A stretch of DNA of 64,000 nt from JAOAGA01 sp964540515. GTDB lineage: Bacteria; CALINM01. The DNA lies in contig CAZIMS010000005.1 in assembly GCA_964540515.1 (NCBI GenBank), forward strand, positions 1-64,000. Direction: 5' to 3'. The position numbers and the translations under genes are program-made. Below the pieces are notes generated by a model. That model was not told the DNA's origin, searched no databases, and saw only the letters and a program-made list of their open reading frames with translations. Positions 17,451 through 26,839 of the stretch are shown here, piece after piece (within the stretch, counting starts at the first letter, position 1; every line of letters starts with the position of its first letter).

Positions 17451-18349
17451 GAGTAGGTGTTATTTATGGAGGTATCTCAAAGGAAAGAGAGATATCAATA
17501 AAAACAGGCACAGCCATCTCAAAGGCTCTCAAGGAAAAGGGATACAATGTGGTTGATTTGCTGGTTAGCAATAACATAGTGGATATCATCTTAAATGCTG
17601 ATATAGACGTGGCATTTGTAGCCCTTCATGGTAGATATGGAGAAGATGGCACTGTTCAAGGCTTATTGGAACTTCTAAAAATTCCATACACAGGAGCCTC
17701 AGTTTTAGCCTCTGCCATAGGCATTGATAAGATAATGACAAAAATTATATGGCAGTATAACAATATTTTAACTCCTAAGTTTCAAGTTATTAAAGATTTA
17801 AAAGACGAAAGATCCATAGGGTTTCCTTTAGTGGTTAAATCTCCTCGAGAGGGATCAACCATAGGGGTGTACATTGTAAATAATGAAAAGGAGTATGAGA
17901 ATGCGTTAACCGAAGCCTTTAGGCTCGATGATGAGGTTTTGTTAGAAGAGTATATTAAAGGTGCTGAAATGACCGTTTCAGTTTTAGATGAGCTCGTTCT
18001 AACACCAATAGAGATTAGACCCAATAAGGGTTTCTATGACTTTCACTCAAAATACACCAAGGGGGAGACTGAGTACATTATACCACCTACTTGCAATGAA
18101 GAAGCTATAAAGAAGATGAAAGAGATTGCCCTAAAGGCTTATAGAGCTATTAAATGTTCTGGTGCCGCAAGAGTTGATTTTATCTTAACCGATAATGATA
18201 CTCCCTATGCCCTGGAGATAAATACAATCCCTGGTATGACAGAGACAAGCTTACTTCCCAAAGCGGCTGCTTACCACGGCATAAATTTTTCTGATTTAGT
18301 AGAGATGATATTGAAAAAGGCAAGGCTACATAATTCTTATAAAGATTGA
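17447..18349 (+). CDS. ddl: D-alanine--D-alanine ligase
   Basis: ATP-grasp ligase of 300 residues making the dipeptide used by MurF. N-terminal VGVIYGGISKEREIS contains the catalytic Glu; VALHGRYGEDGTVQGLLE, VKSPREGSTIG and the C-terminal ALEINTIPGMTETSLLPKAA are typical. Four-base overlap with murB, short gap to ftsQ. Confidence 0.96.
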   Translation: MRVGVIYGGISKEREISIKTGTAISKALKEKGYNVVDLLVSNNIVDIILNADIDVAFVALHGRYGEDGTVQGLLELLKIPYTGASVLASAIGIDKIMTKIIWQYNNILTPKFQVIKDLKDERSIGFPLVVKSPREGSTIGVYIVNNEKEYENALTEAFRLDDEVLLEEYIKGAEMTVSVLDELVLTPIEIRPNKGFYDFHSKYTKGETEYIIPPTCNEEAIKKMKEIALKAYRAIKCSGAARVDFILTDNDTPYALEINTIPGMTETSLLPKAAAYHGINFSDLVEMILKKARLHNSYKD

Positions 18350-18350
18350 T

Positions 18351-19202
18351 ATGAATAGAAGAAATATAACTAATAAGCTTGAAAAAGAAAGAAAGAAGAA
18401 GACCTTAAAAAGGTTTATAAAAAAAACCATCTTGTTTTTTTCTATTGTGGGAATATTAATATTATTTGCTTCTCAAACTTATAGCCTTACAAGACCTTTG
18501 ATAAAAGAAGAGTTTACAAGATTTACAAAGGAGTTCTTAATGATAAGGGAGTTGGCAGTTATTGGTGCCAGCGATTTTGCCGATAAAGAGATTAGAAGCT
18601 TTATAAAACCTATTATAGATGTAAACCCAAACATTTTTACATTCCCCATGGAAAATATTAAACTCTTTCTTGCCACTAGACCTTATATTAGTAAAGCCCA
18701 TGTTAGGAAAGAGTTACCGGGTAGAATTGTTGTAGACATTAAAGAGAAAAAGCCTATCGCTATCTTTTTTGATGGAGATCTAAAGCTTCTCGATGAGAAT
18801 GGAGAGGTCATTAGGCCTATGTCTATTGGTGAGAATATAGATGTTCCTATTATTACTTTGGAAAAAATAAATGAGGACTCAATGGCTAACTATCTAAAGA
18901 GTGGTTGCAATTTTATATCTTTAGATAATCAATCAACACCCTATTTATTACCTTCTGAGGTTAGGTTAACCCCTAGTTATATCGAGATAAAGAGTTTAGA
19001 GTTAAAGACCAGCAGTAATTACATACCCTCAGTGTATATTGGTTATGATGAGTTAGAGAAAAAGATTCTTAACTTAAAAAAACTCTGGACAGATATAGTA
19101 AATAAAAAGGAAAATATTGAGTATGTTGATGCAAGATTTAGTAAAGGGATATCGATTAATCAAAAAAACATTGTAGAGGTTAAAGATGGCAAAAGGCAGT
19201 AG
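18351..19202 (+). CDS. ftsQ: FtsQ/DivIB-type division protein
   Basis: A 283-residue bitopic protein. Basic cytoplasmic N-terminus, one transmembrane helix at about 25-45, then an FtsQ-type POTRA domain (from about 62: IRELAVIGASDFADKEIRSF) and the following beta domain with RPYISKAHVRKELPGRIVVD. Sequence conservation is low, but topology, domain and position between ddl and ftsA are all as expected. Its end overlaps ftsA by 17 bases. Confidence 0.88.
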   Translation: MNRRNITNKLEKERKKKTLKRFIKKTILFFSIVGILILFASQTYSLTRPLIKEEFTRFTKEFLMIRELAVIGASDFADKEIRSFIKPIIDVNPNIFTFPMENIKLFLATRPYISKAHVRKELPGRIVVDIKEKKPIAIFFDGDLKLLDENGEVIRPMSIGENIDVPIITLEKINEDSMANYLKSGCNFISLDNQSTPYLLPSEVRLTPSYIEIKSLELKTSSNYIPSVYIGYDELEKKILNLKKLWTDIVNKKENIEYVDARFSKGISINQKNIVEVKDGKRQ

Positions 19203-20427
19203 TGATAGAATCGTTGTAGGGCTTGATATCGGTACTACCAAGGTTTGTGCTATCGTGGGTCAGCTTGTAGATTCTTCTTTGGAGATTGTAGGTGTAGGTA
19301 TAGCACCCTCAAAGGGTATTAAGAAAGGTGTAGTTATAAATATAGATGAAACGGTTGGTTCGATAAAAAAAGCTATTCACGATGCTGAAGTGATGGCTGG
19401 AACAAAGATACAAAGCGTCTATGTTGGCATAGCTGGTGGTCATATAAAGAGCTATAATAGCACGGGAGTTATAGCTATTAAAAGTAGAACAGTAACAGAT
19501 GCCGATAAAAGAAGAGTTATTGATGCAGCACAAGCATTAAACATACCTCTCGATAGAGAGATATTACATGTTTTACCTCAGGAATACATTGTTGACAGTC
19601 AAGATGGAATAAAAGAACCTTTAGGAATGAGTGGTGTAAGATTAGAAGTTAAGGTTCACATTGTTACGGCGGCAGTAACAGCAGTAGAAAATGTAATAAA
19701 ATGTTGCAAAAAGGCAGGTGTTGATGTTCAAAACATAGTACTTGAGCAGTTGGCTGCCAGTGAGGCTGTACTTACAGAAGATGAGAAGGATTTAGGAGTA
19801 GCTCTTGTAGATTTGGGAGGAGGAACAACTGATATAGCCGTTTTTCACGGTGGTAGTATAAAATACACATCCGTCTTAGCAATGGGTGGTAACCACATAA
19901 CCAATGACATAGCGATAGGATTAAGAACAGCTACACAGGAGGCAGAGATGCTTAAGGTAAAATATGGGTCAGCCTTAAGCTCTTTGGTAGATAAAGGGGA
20001 GATGATTGAAGTGCCTTCTGTTGGTACTAGAAAGAGCAAGATTATACCTCGAACAACCCTTGCAGATATAATTGAGCCAAGAATGGAAGAAATATTTGCC
20101 CTCGTCAATAGAGAGATAGTAAAATCAGATGTTAGTAATTTTATTACCTCAGGGATAGTATTAACAGGCGGTGGAGCTCTAATGAATGGGACTCTTGAAT
20201 TAGGGGAACAGGTATTTGGCATGCCGGTGAGAGTTGGTATACCTAAGGTCTCAGGTGTTGTAGATCTAATCTCCTCACCGCAGTTATCGACGGCCGTTGG
20301 ACTTGTATTATATGGTAGTAAACATCATTACAGAGAGGCAAAAGGTTCAAAGGGTGGTGGAGAGAAATGGAGCTTCCGTAGAATCGTAGAAAGCTTAAAG
20401 GCAATGCTTAAGGATTATTTTGAATAA
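19186..20427 (+). CDS. ftsA: Cell division protein FtsA
   Basis: Actin-like membrane tether for FtsZ, 413 residues. Phosphate-binding VVGLDIGTTKVCAIVG near 9-24, the 1C subdomain between, ALVDLGGGTTDIAVF in the second half, and VLTGGGALMNG. The C-terminus ends in an amphipathic helix (RRIVESLKAMLKDYFE), the membrane-targeting sequence. Start lies within the ftsQ end. Confidence 0.97.
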   Translation: MAKGSSDRIVVGLDIGTTKVCAIVGQLVDSSLEIVGVGIAPSKGIKKGVVINIDETVGSIKKAIHDAEVMAGTKIQSVYVGIAGGHIKSYNSTGVIAIKSRTVTDADKRRVIDAAQALNIPLDREILHVLPQEYIVDSQDGIKEPLGMSGVRLEVKVHIVTAAVTAVENVIKCCKKAGVDVQNIVLEQLAASEAVLTEDEKDLGVALVDLGGGTTDIAVFHGGSIKYTSVLAMGGNHITNDIAIGLRTATQEAEMLKVKYGSALSSLVDKGEMIEVPSVGTRKSKIIPRTTLADIIEPRMEEIFALVNREIVKSDVSNFITSGIVLTGGGALMNGTLELGEQVFGMPVRVGIPKVSGVVDLISSPQLSTAVGLVLYGSKHHYREAKGSKGGGEKWSFRRIVESLKAMLKDYFE

Positions 20428-20448
20428 AAAATTGAAGGGGGATGAGAG

Positions 20449-21519
20449 ATGATTGAAGTTCAGAGAGAAGAAATCTTTGAGGCAAAGATAAAAATATTTG
20501 GTGTTGGTGGTGCTGGCGGAAATGCTATTAATAATATGGTTAAACAAGGGATAGAGGGTGTTGAGTTTTGGGTTGCCAATACCGATGCACAGGATATAGA
20601 AAAATCCCTTGCCTCCTTCAAATTAAAGTTAGGGGTTAGTAATAAAGGCTTAGGAGCAGGTGGTGACCCTGAGAGAGGCAAGGAGGCAGCCTTAGAAAGC
20701 ATAGAAGATGTAAAGAATGCTCTTATAGGTACTGATATGCTCTTTATAACAGCAGGTATGGGAGGTGGTACAGGCACAGGTGCCTCACCAGTCATCGCAA
20801 AGGTAGCTAAAGAACTTAATATTCTAACGGTAGCCGTTGTTACTAAGCCTTTTGATTTTGAAGGAAGACTAAGAACACAGAGGGCTGAAATAGGACTTGA
20901 GGAGTTGAAAAAAAATGTTGATGCCTTAATTACAATACCAAATAATAGACTTCTTGCTTTAGTAGATAAGTCAACGCCCCTTTTAAAAGCCTTTGGCATA
21001 GCAGATGATGTATTGTATCAAGCTGTAAGAGGCATATCAGACTTAATAACAATAAATGGACTTATAAATATAGATTTTGCCGATGTTCGTTCTGTAATGC
21101 AAGAGACAGGCGTTGCAAGAATTGGTATAGGTGTGGCTACAGGCGAGAATAAAGCAAGAGAGGCTGCTGAGAAAGCTATTTCAAATCCTTTGTTGGAAGA
21201 GATTAGTCTCCATGGTTCAAAGGGGTTGTTGTTAAATATTACCGGTGGATACGACTTAACACTTGCTGAGGTGGAGGAAGCAGCAAATATTATAAAGGCA
21301 ACAGCCAGAGAGGACGCAAATATTAGGTTTGGTGCTATAATTGATGAGAACATGAACGAGACGATTAGAATAACTGTTGTGGCTACAGGTTTTGATGGGG
21401 CAGAGAAGAGAGATTTTTACACTAATAAAGGAAAGACAAAAAGACCTATAATTATAAAGGAAGATTTGCCTGATGAGGTCCTTGAGATACCAGCCTATGT
21501 AAGGTGGAATGTGGATTAA
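20449..21519 (+). CDS. ftsZ: Cell division GTPase FtsZ
   Basis: Tubulin-like Z-ring GTPase of 356 residues. IFGVGGAGGNAINNM (17-30), the tubulin signature GGGTGTGASP from residue 105, and the T7 loop NGLINIDFADVRSVM are intact. The linker is short and the protein ends in a conserved-type tail, EVLEIPAYVRWNVD, likely binding FtsA. Strong GGGGGATGAG ribosome site 21 bases after ftsA. Confidence 0.98.
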   Translation: MIEVQREEIFEAKIKIFGVGGAGGNAINNMVKQGIEGVEFWVANTDAQDIEKSLASFKLKLGVSNKGLGAGGDPERGKEAALESIEDVKNALIGTDMLFITAGMGGGTGTGASPVIAKVAKELNILTVAVVTKPFDFEGRLRTQRAEIGLEELKKNVDALITIPNNRLLALVDKSTPLLKAFGIADDVLYQAVRGISDLITINGLINIDFADVRSVMQETGVARIGIGVATGENKAREAAEKAISNPLLEEISLHGSKGLLLNITGGYDLTLAEVEEAANIIKATAREDANIRFGAIIDENMNETIRITVVATGFDGAEKRDFYTNKGKTKRPIIIKEDLPDEVLEIPAYVRWNVD

Positions 21520-22929
21520 TTGATTAGGAACATATCAAGTCATCTTTTAAAACTACAAAAAGATATTTTAAACCACGAAAGCGGTGAGAAGGGAAGAAGA
21601 GGGTCTGTTAATGTCTCTCTTTTTTACCCTAATAGTTATAATGTTGGTATAAGCACCCTTGCCCTACATAGGGTTTTTGAGCTTACTAAGAGAGTTCCAG
21701 AAATTGGGGTTAACCGACTATTTTTGGAGGGAAAAAAAGAGAAAGAGGTGCTTCCTTTAGATAACTCCTTTGGCATTGAGGACTCTCAAATTATAGCCTT
21801 TTTTTTGTCCTATGAGCTTGATTATTTAAATGTAATTAAATCTTTGTATCTACTTAATATCCCCTTAAGATCTTCTGAACGAGGCGAAAAGTATCCATTA
21901 ATAATTGGCGGTGGTGCTGCAATAACAATTAACCCACAGGTCTTTGATGAGGTATTCGATATTATATTTGTTGGAGAGGCAGAGGAAAGTTATGTAGATT
22001 TCCTAAAGCTTTTTTATAATTTCCGAGATAAAGAAGAGATATTAAATAGGGCAAGTAATATTGAGGGTACTTATATCCCCTCACGAATGAAAGCCTATAG
22101 GAGAGCCTTTTATAAAGATTTCCCATTGGATTTCTCAAAAAGTATATTTTTTACTAAGAAAGGTGAGTTTGGAGACTGTCATTTGATAGAGGTTACTAGG
22201 GGATGCCCTGCAAGGTGCAATTTTTGCATATCAAGAATCTTATATGCCCCGCTTCGTTTTGCCGATAAAGAGATAATAAAGGAGATTATAAAAAACTCAG
22301 TAAATAAAAAAATTGGTCTTTTAGGTGCAAGTGTATCCTATCATCCTTCAATTAAAGAGCTTATGGAGTTTATAGTAAAAGAGAAAAAAAATTTTTCCAT
22401 ATCTTCTTTAAGAGCAGATATGGTTGATGAAGAGTTTATTAACTTATTATATTTAGGTGGCAATAGAACAATTACCCTCGCACCAGAAGCAGGAACAGAA
22501 AGACTTAGGAACTACATAGAAAAAGGTATAACAGAAGAGGATCTCGAGAGAGCGACTATGTTAGCTTTAGAAAGGGGTTTTTCTGGTTTGAGATTGTATT
22601 TTATGATCGGGTTACCTACAGAGACTATGGAGGATATTGAAGGTATAATAAGTTTTGCCAAAAAGATAAGGCAGATTGAAAAAAGTGTAGGTAAAAGATT
22701 TGTTAAAAGGACTTTTACTTTAAGCCCCTTCGTACCCAAAAGACTTACGCCTTTAAGCGATTACCCTATGGAGGATGTAAAGAAATTATCAGAGAAGATA
22801 AATTTTTTAAGAAAAGCTTTAACTAACATAGGCATAGAGGTTTTATACGAACATCCTAAGACAGCCCATTTAGAGTATGAGCTTTCAAGAAAAAATATTT
22901 TAAAACAAGAAAAAAGGATAAAAGGTTAA
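21520..22929 (+). CDS. Radical SAM protein with N-terminal B12-binding-like region
   Basis: A 469-residue protein starting TTG right after the ftsZ stop. The first ~180 residues resemble the B12-binding-like domain of the YgiQ/TIGR03960-type radical SAM group (YPNSYNVGISTLALHRVFE, PLIIGGGAAITINP, VFDIIFVGEAEE). The CxxxCxxC iron-sulfur motif CPARCNFC lies at 229-236, followed by the radical SAM barrel with ITLAPEAGTERLRNYI and MIGLPTETMEDIEGI. The substrate is unknown. Close coupling to ftsZ suggests cotranscription with the dcw genes, not necessarily shared function. Confidence 0.85.
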   Translation: MIRNISSHLLKLQKDILNHESGEKGRRGSVNVSLFYPNSYNVGISTLALHRVFELTKRVPEIGVNRLFLEGKKEKEVLPLDNSFGIEDSQIIAFFLSYELDYLNVIKSLYLLNIPLRSSERGEKYPLIIGGGAAITINPQVFDEVFDIIFVGEAEESYVDFLKLFYNFRDKEEILNRASNIEGTYIPSRMKAYRRAFYKDFPLDFSKSIFFTKKGEFGDCHLIEVTRGCPARCNFCISRILYAPLRFADKEIIKEIIKNSVNKKIGLLGASVSYHPSIKELMEFIVKEKKNFSISSLRADMVDEEFINLLYLGGNRTITLAPEAGTERLRNYIEKGITEEDLERATMLALERGFSGLRLYFMIGLPTETMEDIEGIISFAKKIRQIEKSVGKRFVKRTFTLSPFVPKRLTPLSDYPMEDVKKLSEKINFLRKALTNIGIEVLYEHPKTAHLEYELSRKNILKQEKRIKG

Positions 22930-22937
22930 AGTTGCTA

Positions 22938-22960
22938 AGTTAGAAAGGGCCTTTTTAACT
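22938..22960. repeat. Short near-palindrome after the radical SAM gene
   Basis: AGTTAGAAAGG and CCTTTTTAACT form two 11-base arms (one G-T pair) around a single G, followed by CATTTTTG. It could be a weak terminator of the dcw unit, but the loop is too tight for the full stem and the T-run is short. Confidence 0.35.
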
Positions 22961-22968
22961 CATTTTTG

Positions 22969-22997
22969 TTGATTTTTAGAGGCTATCTTTCTAAAAT
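22969..22997 (+). promoter_or_regulatory. Promoter of the lysA-dap operon
   Basis: TTGATT (22969-22974), 17-base spacer and TAAAAT (22992-22997). It lies 30 bases upstream of the lysA start and leaves room for the AGGAGGTG ribosome site. The 97-base intergenic space is too short for a lysine riboswitch. Confidence 0.6.
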
Positions 22998-23026
22998 TTA
23001 AAGATAATTTTCTTAGGAGGTGGGCT

Positions 23027-24277
23027 TTGCATTATTTTAATTATCGAGGTGATGAGATTTATTGTGAAGATGTGCCGGTAAGTAAATTGGTAAAAGAGTT
23101 TGGTACACCATTATATATTTATAGTGCCAGTACACTTTTAAGACATTATAAAGCCTTTGATGAGTCCTTTAAAACACATGAACATCTTATTTGTTACTCA
23201 GTTAAGGCTAATAGTAATATAGCTCTCTTAAAGCTTTTTGCAAAGGAAGGCTCAGGCTTTGATATAGTCTCAGGTGGAGAGTTATATAGAGCCCTTAAGG
23301 CTGGCGCTGATCCCAAAAAGATAGTCTTTTCAGGTGTTGGTAAAAGCGACGACGAGATAGAGATGGCTATCTCAAAAGATATTCTAATGTTTAATGTGGA
23401 GTCTGAAGCAGAGCTATATGCCATAGACAGTATAGCTGGTAAGCTTAAAAAGAAAGCTCTCATAGCAATTAGAATAAATCCTGACGTTAATCCTCTCACC
23501 CATCCCTACATCTCAACAGGTCTTAAGAAGAATAAGTTTGGAATACCCTATGAGATGTCTTTTGATGTTTACATGAAGGCTAAAAAACTAAAACATATTG
23601 AGATTGTTGGTATTGATTGTCATATAGGCTCTCAGATTACGCAGTTAGCACCGTTTCTTGAAGCGATTGACAAGGTTATTGCTTTAATGAGAGAGCTTGA
23701 AAGTAAGGATATTGAGATAAAATATATTGATTTAGGGGGTGGGCTTGGTATCAGTTACAAAGATGAAGAGCCACCTCATCCCAATGAGTATGGAGAGGCT
23801 GTTTTGAAGAAGTTTGAGGGGATTAAAAAGACATTAATTTTTGAGCCTGGTAGGGTTATTGTTGGCAATGCCGGTATATTGGCAACAAAGGTGCTATATC
23901 TAAAAGAAAACACTGAAAAGAGATTTATTATTGTTGATGCAGCCATGAACGATCTTGCAAGACCAGCCCTTTACGGCTCCTATCACACAATCCTCCCTTT
24001 AACAAAGTCGGATGAAAGTATTAACCAAGTATATGACATAGTTGGTCCTATTTGTGAATCAACCGATTTTTTTGCTAAGGATAGAAGCCTACCAGAGATC
24101 CAGAAAAATGATTACCTATGTATATTTAGTGCCGGTGCCTATGGGTTTTCAATGTCTTCTAACTATAACTCACGTAATAAGGCTGCAGAAGTATTAGTTT
24201 TAGGGGATAAGTATTATCTAATTAGAGAAAGAGATACCTACGAAGACCTCATTAGTAAAGAAAAAATACCTTTCTAA
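23027..24277 (+). CDS. lysA: Diaminopimelate decarboxylase
   Basis: PLP enzyme converting meso-diaminopimelate to lysine, 416 residues. PLP lysine K60 lies in CYSVKANSN; HIGSQI, DLGGGLGISY, EPGRVIVGNAG and the GPICESTDFF cysteine motif are present. TTG start with AGGAGGTG upstream. It heads an operon with dapF, dapA and dapB, so the last steps of lysine and meso-DAP supply are grouped. Confidence 0.97.
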   Translation: MHYFNYRGDEIYCEDVPVSKLVKEFGTPLYIYSASTLLRHYKAFDESFKTHEHLICYSVKANSNIALLKLFAKEGSGFDIVSGGELYRALKAGADPKKIVFSGVGKSDDEIEMAISKDILMFNVESEAELYAIDSIAGKLKKKALIAIRINPDVNPLTHPYISTGLKKNKFGIPYEMSFDVYMKAKKLKHIEIVGIDCHIGSQITQLAPFLEAIDKVIALMRELESKDIEIKYIDLGGGLGISYKDEEPPHPNEYGEAVLKKFEGIKKTLIFEPGRVIVGNAGILATKVLYLKENTEKRFIIVDAAMNDLARPALYGSYHTILPLTKSDESINQVYDIVGPICESTDFFAKDRSLPEIQKNDYLCIFSAGAYGFSMSSNYNSRNKAAEVLVLGDKYYLIRERDTYEDLISKEKIPF

Positions 24278-24286
24278 AGGATAAAT

Positions 24287-25105
24287 ATGGATAAATTACC
24301 TTTTTATAAGCTAAGTGGCTCAGGGAATGATTTTATTATAGTTAACAATCTAAAGGGCGAGTATTCCTTTGATTTTTTTAAGGATATCGTAAAGAAAGTA
24401 ACCAGCAGAAATAATGGTGTTGGGGCTGATGGGTTAATAATACTTAACAAGGATGAGGAAGTAGATTTTAGATGGGATTTTTTTAACTCCGATGGTAGTA
24501 TCGCTGAGATGTGTGGAAACGGGGCTCGATGTGCAGGCAGAGTATTTTCAATTATAACTGGAAAAAAAGATATCCTCTTTAGGACATTAGCTGGAAAAAT
24601 TGATGCCTTTGTAGAAGGTACTATTGTTAAGGTAAGGTTGTCTGACCCAACCAACTATCTTGATGAAGTAACTATTGATGTGGATGGAAAGATTTTTAAG
24701 GGTGCCTTTATTAATACAGGCGTGCCTCATTTTGTTTTAGAGGTTGATGATATAGATAATTTTCCTGTTAAAGAGATAGGCAATAAGATAAGATTTCACA
24801 GTTATTTTTCGCCAAAAGGTACTAATGTAAATTTTATTAAATATTTAGGTGGTAATAGTATTAAGGTAAGAACCTATGAAAGAGGGGTAGAAGATGAAAC
24901 TTTAGCATGCGGCACCGGCTCCTGTGCCTCTGCCCTTGTGTTAGGTAAGAAGGGGATAGTCAGAGATAAGGCAAACATAATCACCTCAGGGGGTGAGATG
25001 CTTTCGGTCTATTTTAAGATAGAGGGAGAAAATTTTAGCAATGTCTATTTGGAAGGACAGGTTAGGCTTATCTGTCAAGGAGAGATTTTTTTAAAGGAGC
25101 TATAA
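24287..25105 (+). CDS. dapF: Diaminopimelate epimerase
   Basis: PLP-independent epimerase converting LL- to meso-diaminopimelate, 272 residues. Catalytic cysteines are C76 (MCGNGARCAGR) and C208 (ACGTGSCAS), both in intact motifs; SGSGNDFIIV opens the protein. Ten bases after lysA with AAAGGATAA as ribosome site. Confidence 0.97.
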   Translation: MDKLPFYKLSGSGNDFIIVNNLKGEYSFDFFKDIVKKVTSRNNGVGADGLIILNKDEEVDFRWDFFNSDGSIAEMCGNGARCAGRVFSIITGKKDILFRTLAGKIDAFVEGTIVKVRLSDPTNYLDEVTIDVDGKIFKGAFINTGVPHFVLEVDDIDNFPVKEIGNKIRFHSYFSPKGTNVNFIKYLGGNSIKVRTYERGVEDETLACGTGSCASALVLGKKGIVRDKANIITSGGEMLSVYFKIEGENFSNVYLEGQVRLICQGEIFLKEL

Positions 25106-25128
25106 AAATATTTTATAGGAGATAATTT

Positions 25129-26010
25129 ATGTTTAAGGGAGCAATAACTGCTATCGTTACACCCTTTAGAAATGGAGAAGTAGATTGGAAATCTTTAGAG
25201 AAACTCATAGAGTTTCAGATCAAAGAAGGTATAAGTGGGATAGTTCCCTGTGGTACTACTGGTGAGTCAGCAACTCTTTCCTATGAAGAACACAACAAAG
25301 TAATAGAGTTTACCGTAAAAAAAGTAAACAAGAGAGTGCCTGTAATTGCCGGGACAGGAGCAAATAGTACAGAAGAGGCAATAGAGTTAACAGAGCATGC
25401 GAAAAAAGTGGGTGCAGATGCTTCCTTGCAGGTTTGTCCCTATTATAATAAGCCCTCTCAGGAAGGTCTCTATAGGCATTTTATGAAGATTGCCGAGACT
25501 GTTGATATCCCTGTTGTCCTTTATAACATTCCTAGTAGAACGGGTATTAATATGCAACCAGAGACAATAATTAAGTTATCTGAAATACCAAACATAATTG
25601 GAATCAAAGAAGCAAGCGGAAGTATGGATCAGGTAACAGAGATAGCAAAAGGTATTAAGAAGAAAAGTTTTTCTATACTATCAGGTGATGACTCTCTTAC
25701 CCTACCTATGATGTCGGTGGGGGCAAAAGGGGTTATCTCTGTTGCTTCTAATATTATCCCTAAAAAGATTTCTAAAATGGTAAAGGACTTTCTGGATGGG
25801 AAGGCTGATTCAGCAAGAAGGGGCCACTTAGAGCTTTTTGATTTGATGAAAGCATTATTCATAGAAACAAACCCAATTCCTGTAAAGACAGCCCTAAGCA
25901 TGATGTCTATGATAAAAGAAGAGTTTAGACTACCTCTTTGTGAGATGTCATCTCAAAATAAAGAGAAATTGAAGAAAGTTTTGGCTAAATATAAGATTAT
26001 AAAGGAGTGA
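25129..26010 (+). CDS. dapA: 4-hydroxy-tetrahydrodipicolinate synthase
   Basis: Class I aldolase-type TIM barrel of 293 residues condensing pyruvate and aspartate semialdehyde. Schiff-base K160 (IIGIKEASGS), Y132 (LYNIPSRTG) and GTTGES at 42-47 are intact. AGGAGATAATTT precedes the ATG. Confidence 0.97.
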   Translation: MFKGAITAIVTPFRNGEVDWKSLEKLIEFQIKEGISGIVPCGTTGESATLSYEEHNKVIEFTVKKVNKRVPVIAGTGANSTEEAIELTEHAKKVGADASLQVCPYYNKPSQEGLYRHFMKIAETVDIPVVLYNIPSRTGINMQPETIIKLSEIPNIIGIKEASGSMDQVTEIAKGIKKKSFSILSGDDSLTLPMMSVGAKGVISVASNIIPKKISKMVKDFLDGKADSARRGHLELFDLMKALFIETNPIPVKTALSMMSMIKEEFRLPLCEMSSQNKEKLKKVLAKYKIIKE

Positions 26011-26013
26011 AAG

Positions 26014-26814
26014 GTGATTAAGATTATTGTTTTAGGTGCCTGCGGTAGAATGGGCAGTACTATAATGCGTCTTATAGAGGAAGATCCTGAGCTTTTGCTT
26101 TGTGCAGCCATAGAAAAAAAAGATTCTCCCTTTATTGGTGAGCCTGCTGAGAGATTTGGTGGAACTAAAGGTATTGTAATTACAAGCTCTTTAGAAGAGG
26201 TATCAGAAAAGGATACGGTAATAATTGATTTTACACATATCGAAGCAACCCGTGAGAACATAAAGATTGCTGCTTATAAAGGGTCCCCAATGGTTATAGG
26301 AACAACGGGATTTTCCTATGAAGAGACCCAAAAGATAGCAGAGCTGGCAAAAAGAAGCTTCCCATGCCTATTATCACCAAATATGAGTTTAGGTGTTAAT
26401 GTGCTTTTTAAGCTTGTCTCCGAGGCAGCAAGGCTACTAACAGATGAGTATAATGTTGAGATAGTAGAGATACATCACAATAAGAAAAAGGATGCCCCTA
26501 GCGGAACAGCCGTTAAGTTGGGACAGGTAGTGGCTGAAGCCTTTGGTTGGAGTTATGATGAAACAGCCGTATATGAAAGAAAAGGTATGGTAGGAGAGAG
26601 AAAGAAAAAAGAGATAGGGATGCAAACATTAAGAGCTGGAGATGTAGTGGGCGAACATACAGTTATATTCGGTGGAATGGGAGAGAGAGTTGAGCTTACA
26701 CATAGAGCCCACAGTAGAGAGAATTTCGCCAGAGGTGCTATTAGAGCTGCAAAGTGGATACGAAATAAAGAGAATGGTTTTTATACAATGGCAGACGTAT
26801 TGGGTATTAGATGA
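26014..26814 (+). CDS. dapB: 4-hydroxy-tetrahydrodipicolinate reductase
   Basis: NAD(P)H-dependent reductase, 266 residues. N-terminal IIVLGACGRMGSTI dinucleotide fold, IGTTGFS, and catalytic EIHHNKKKDAPSGTA (H154, H155, K159). GTG start preceded by AAGGAGTG, four bases after dapA. Genes for the succinylase, acetylase or aminotransferase branches are not in this window. Confidence 0.97.
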   Translation: MIKIIVLGACGRMGSTIMRLIEEDPELLLCAAIEKKDSPFIGEPAERFGGTKGIVITSSLEEVSEKDTVIIDFTHIEATRENIKIAAYKGSPMVIGTTGFSYEETQKIAELAKRSFPCLLSPNMSLGVNVLFKLVSEAARLLTDEYNVEIVEIHHNKKKDAPSGTAVKLGQVVAEAFGWSYDETAVYERKGMVGERKKKEIGMQTLRAGDVVGEHTVIFGGMGERVELTHRAHSRENFARGAIRAAKWIRNKENGFYTMADVLGIR

Positions 26815-26839
26815 TAATTTAGCTAAAGCGAGATAACTT

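Noticed and set aside
20460..20999. A 179-codon minus-strand open frame opposite ftsZ
   Set aside because: Ser/Pro-rich shadow of ftsZ codons with no start context and no recognizable domain.
22930..23026. Lysine riboswitch ahead of lysA
   Set aside because: Only 97 bases are available and they hold a simple promoter and ribosome site; the riboswitch needs a much larger conserved fold.
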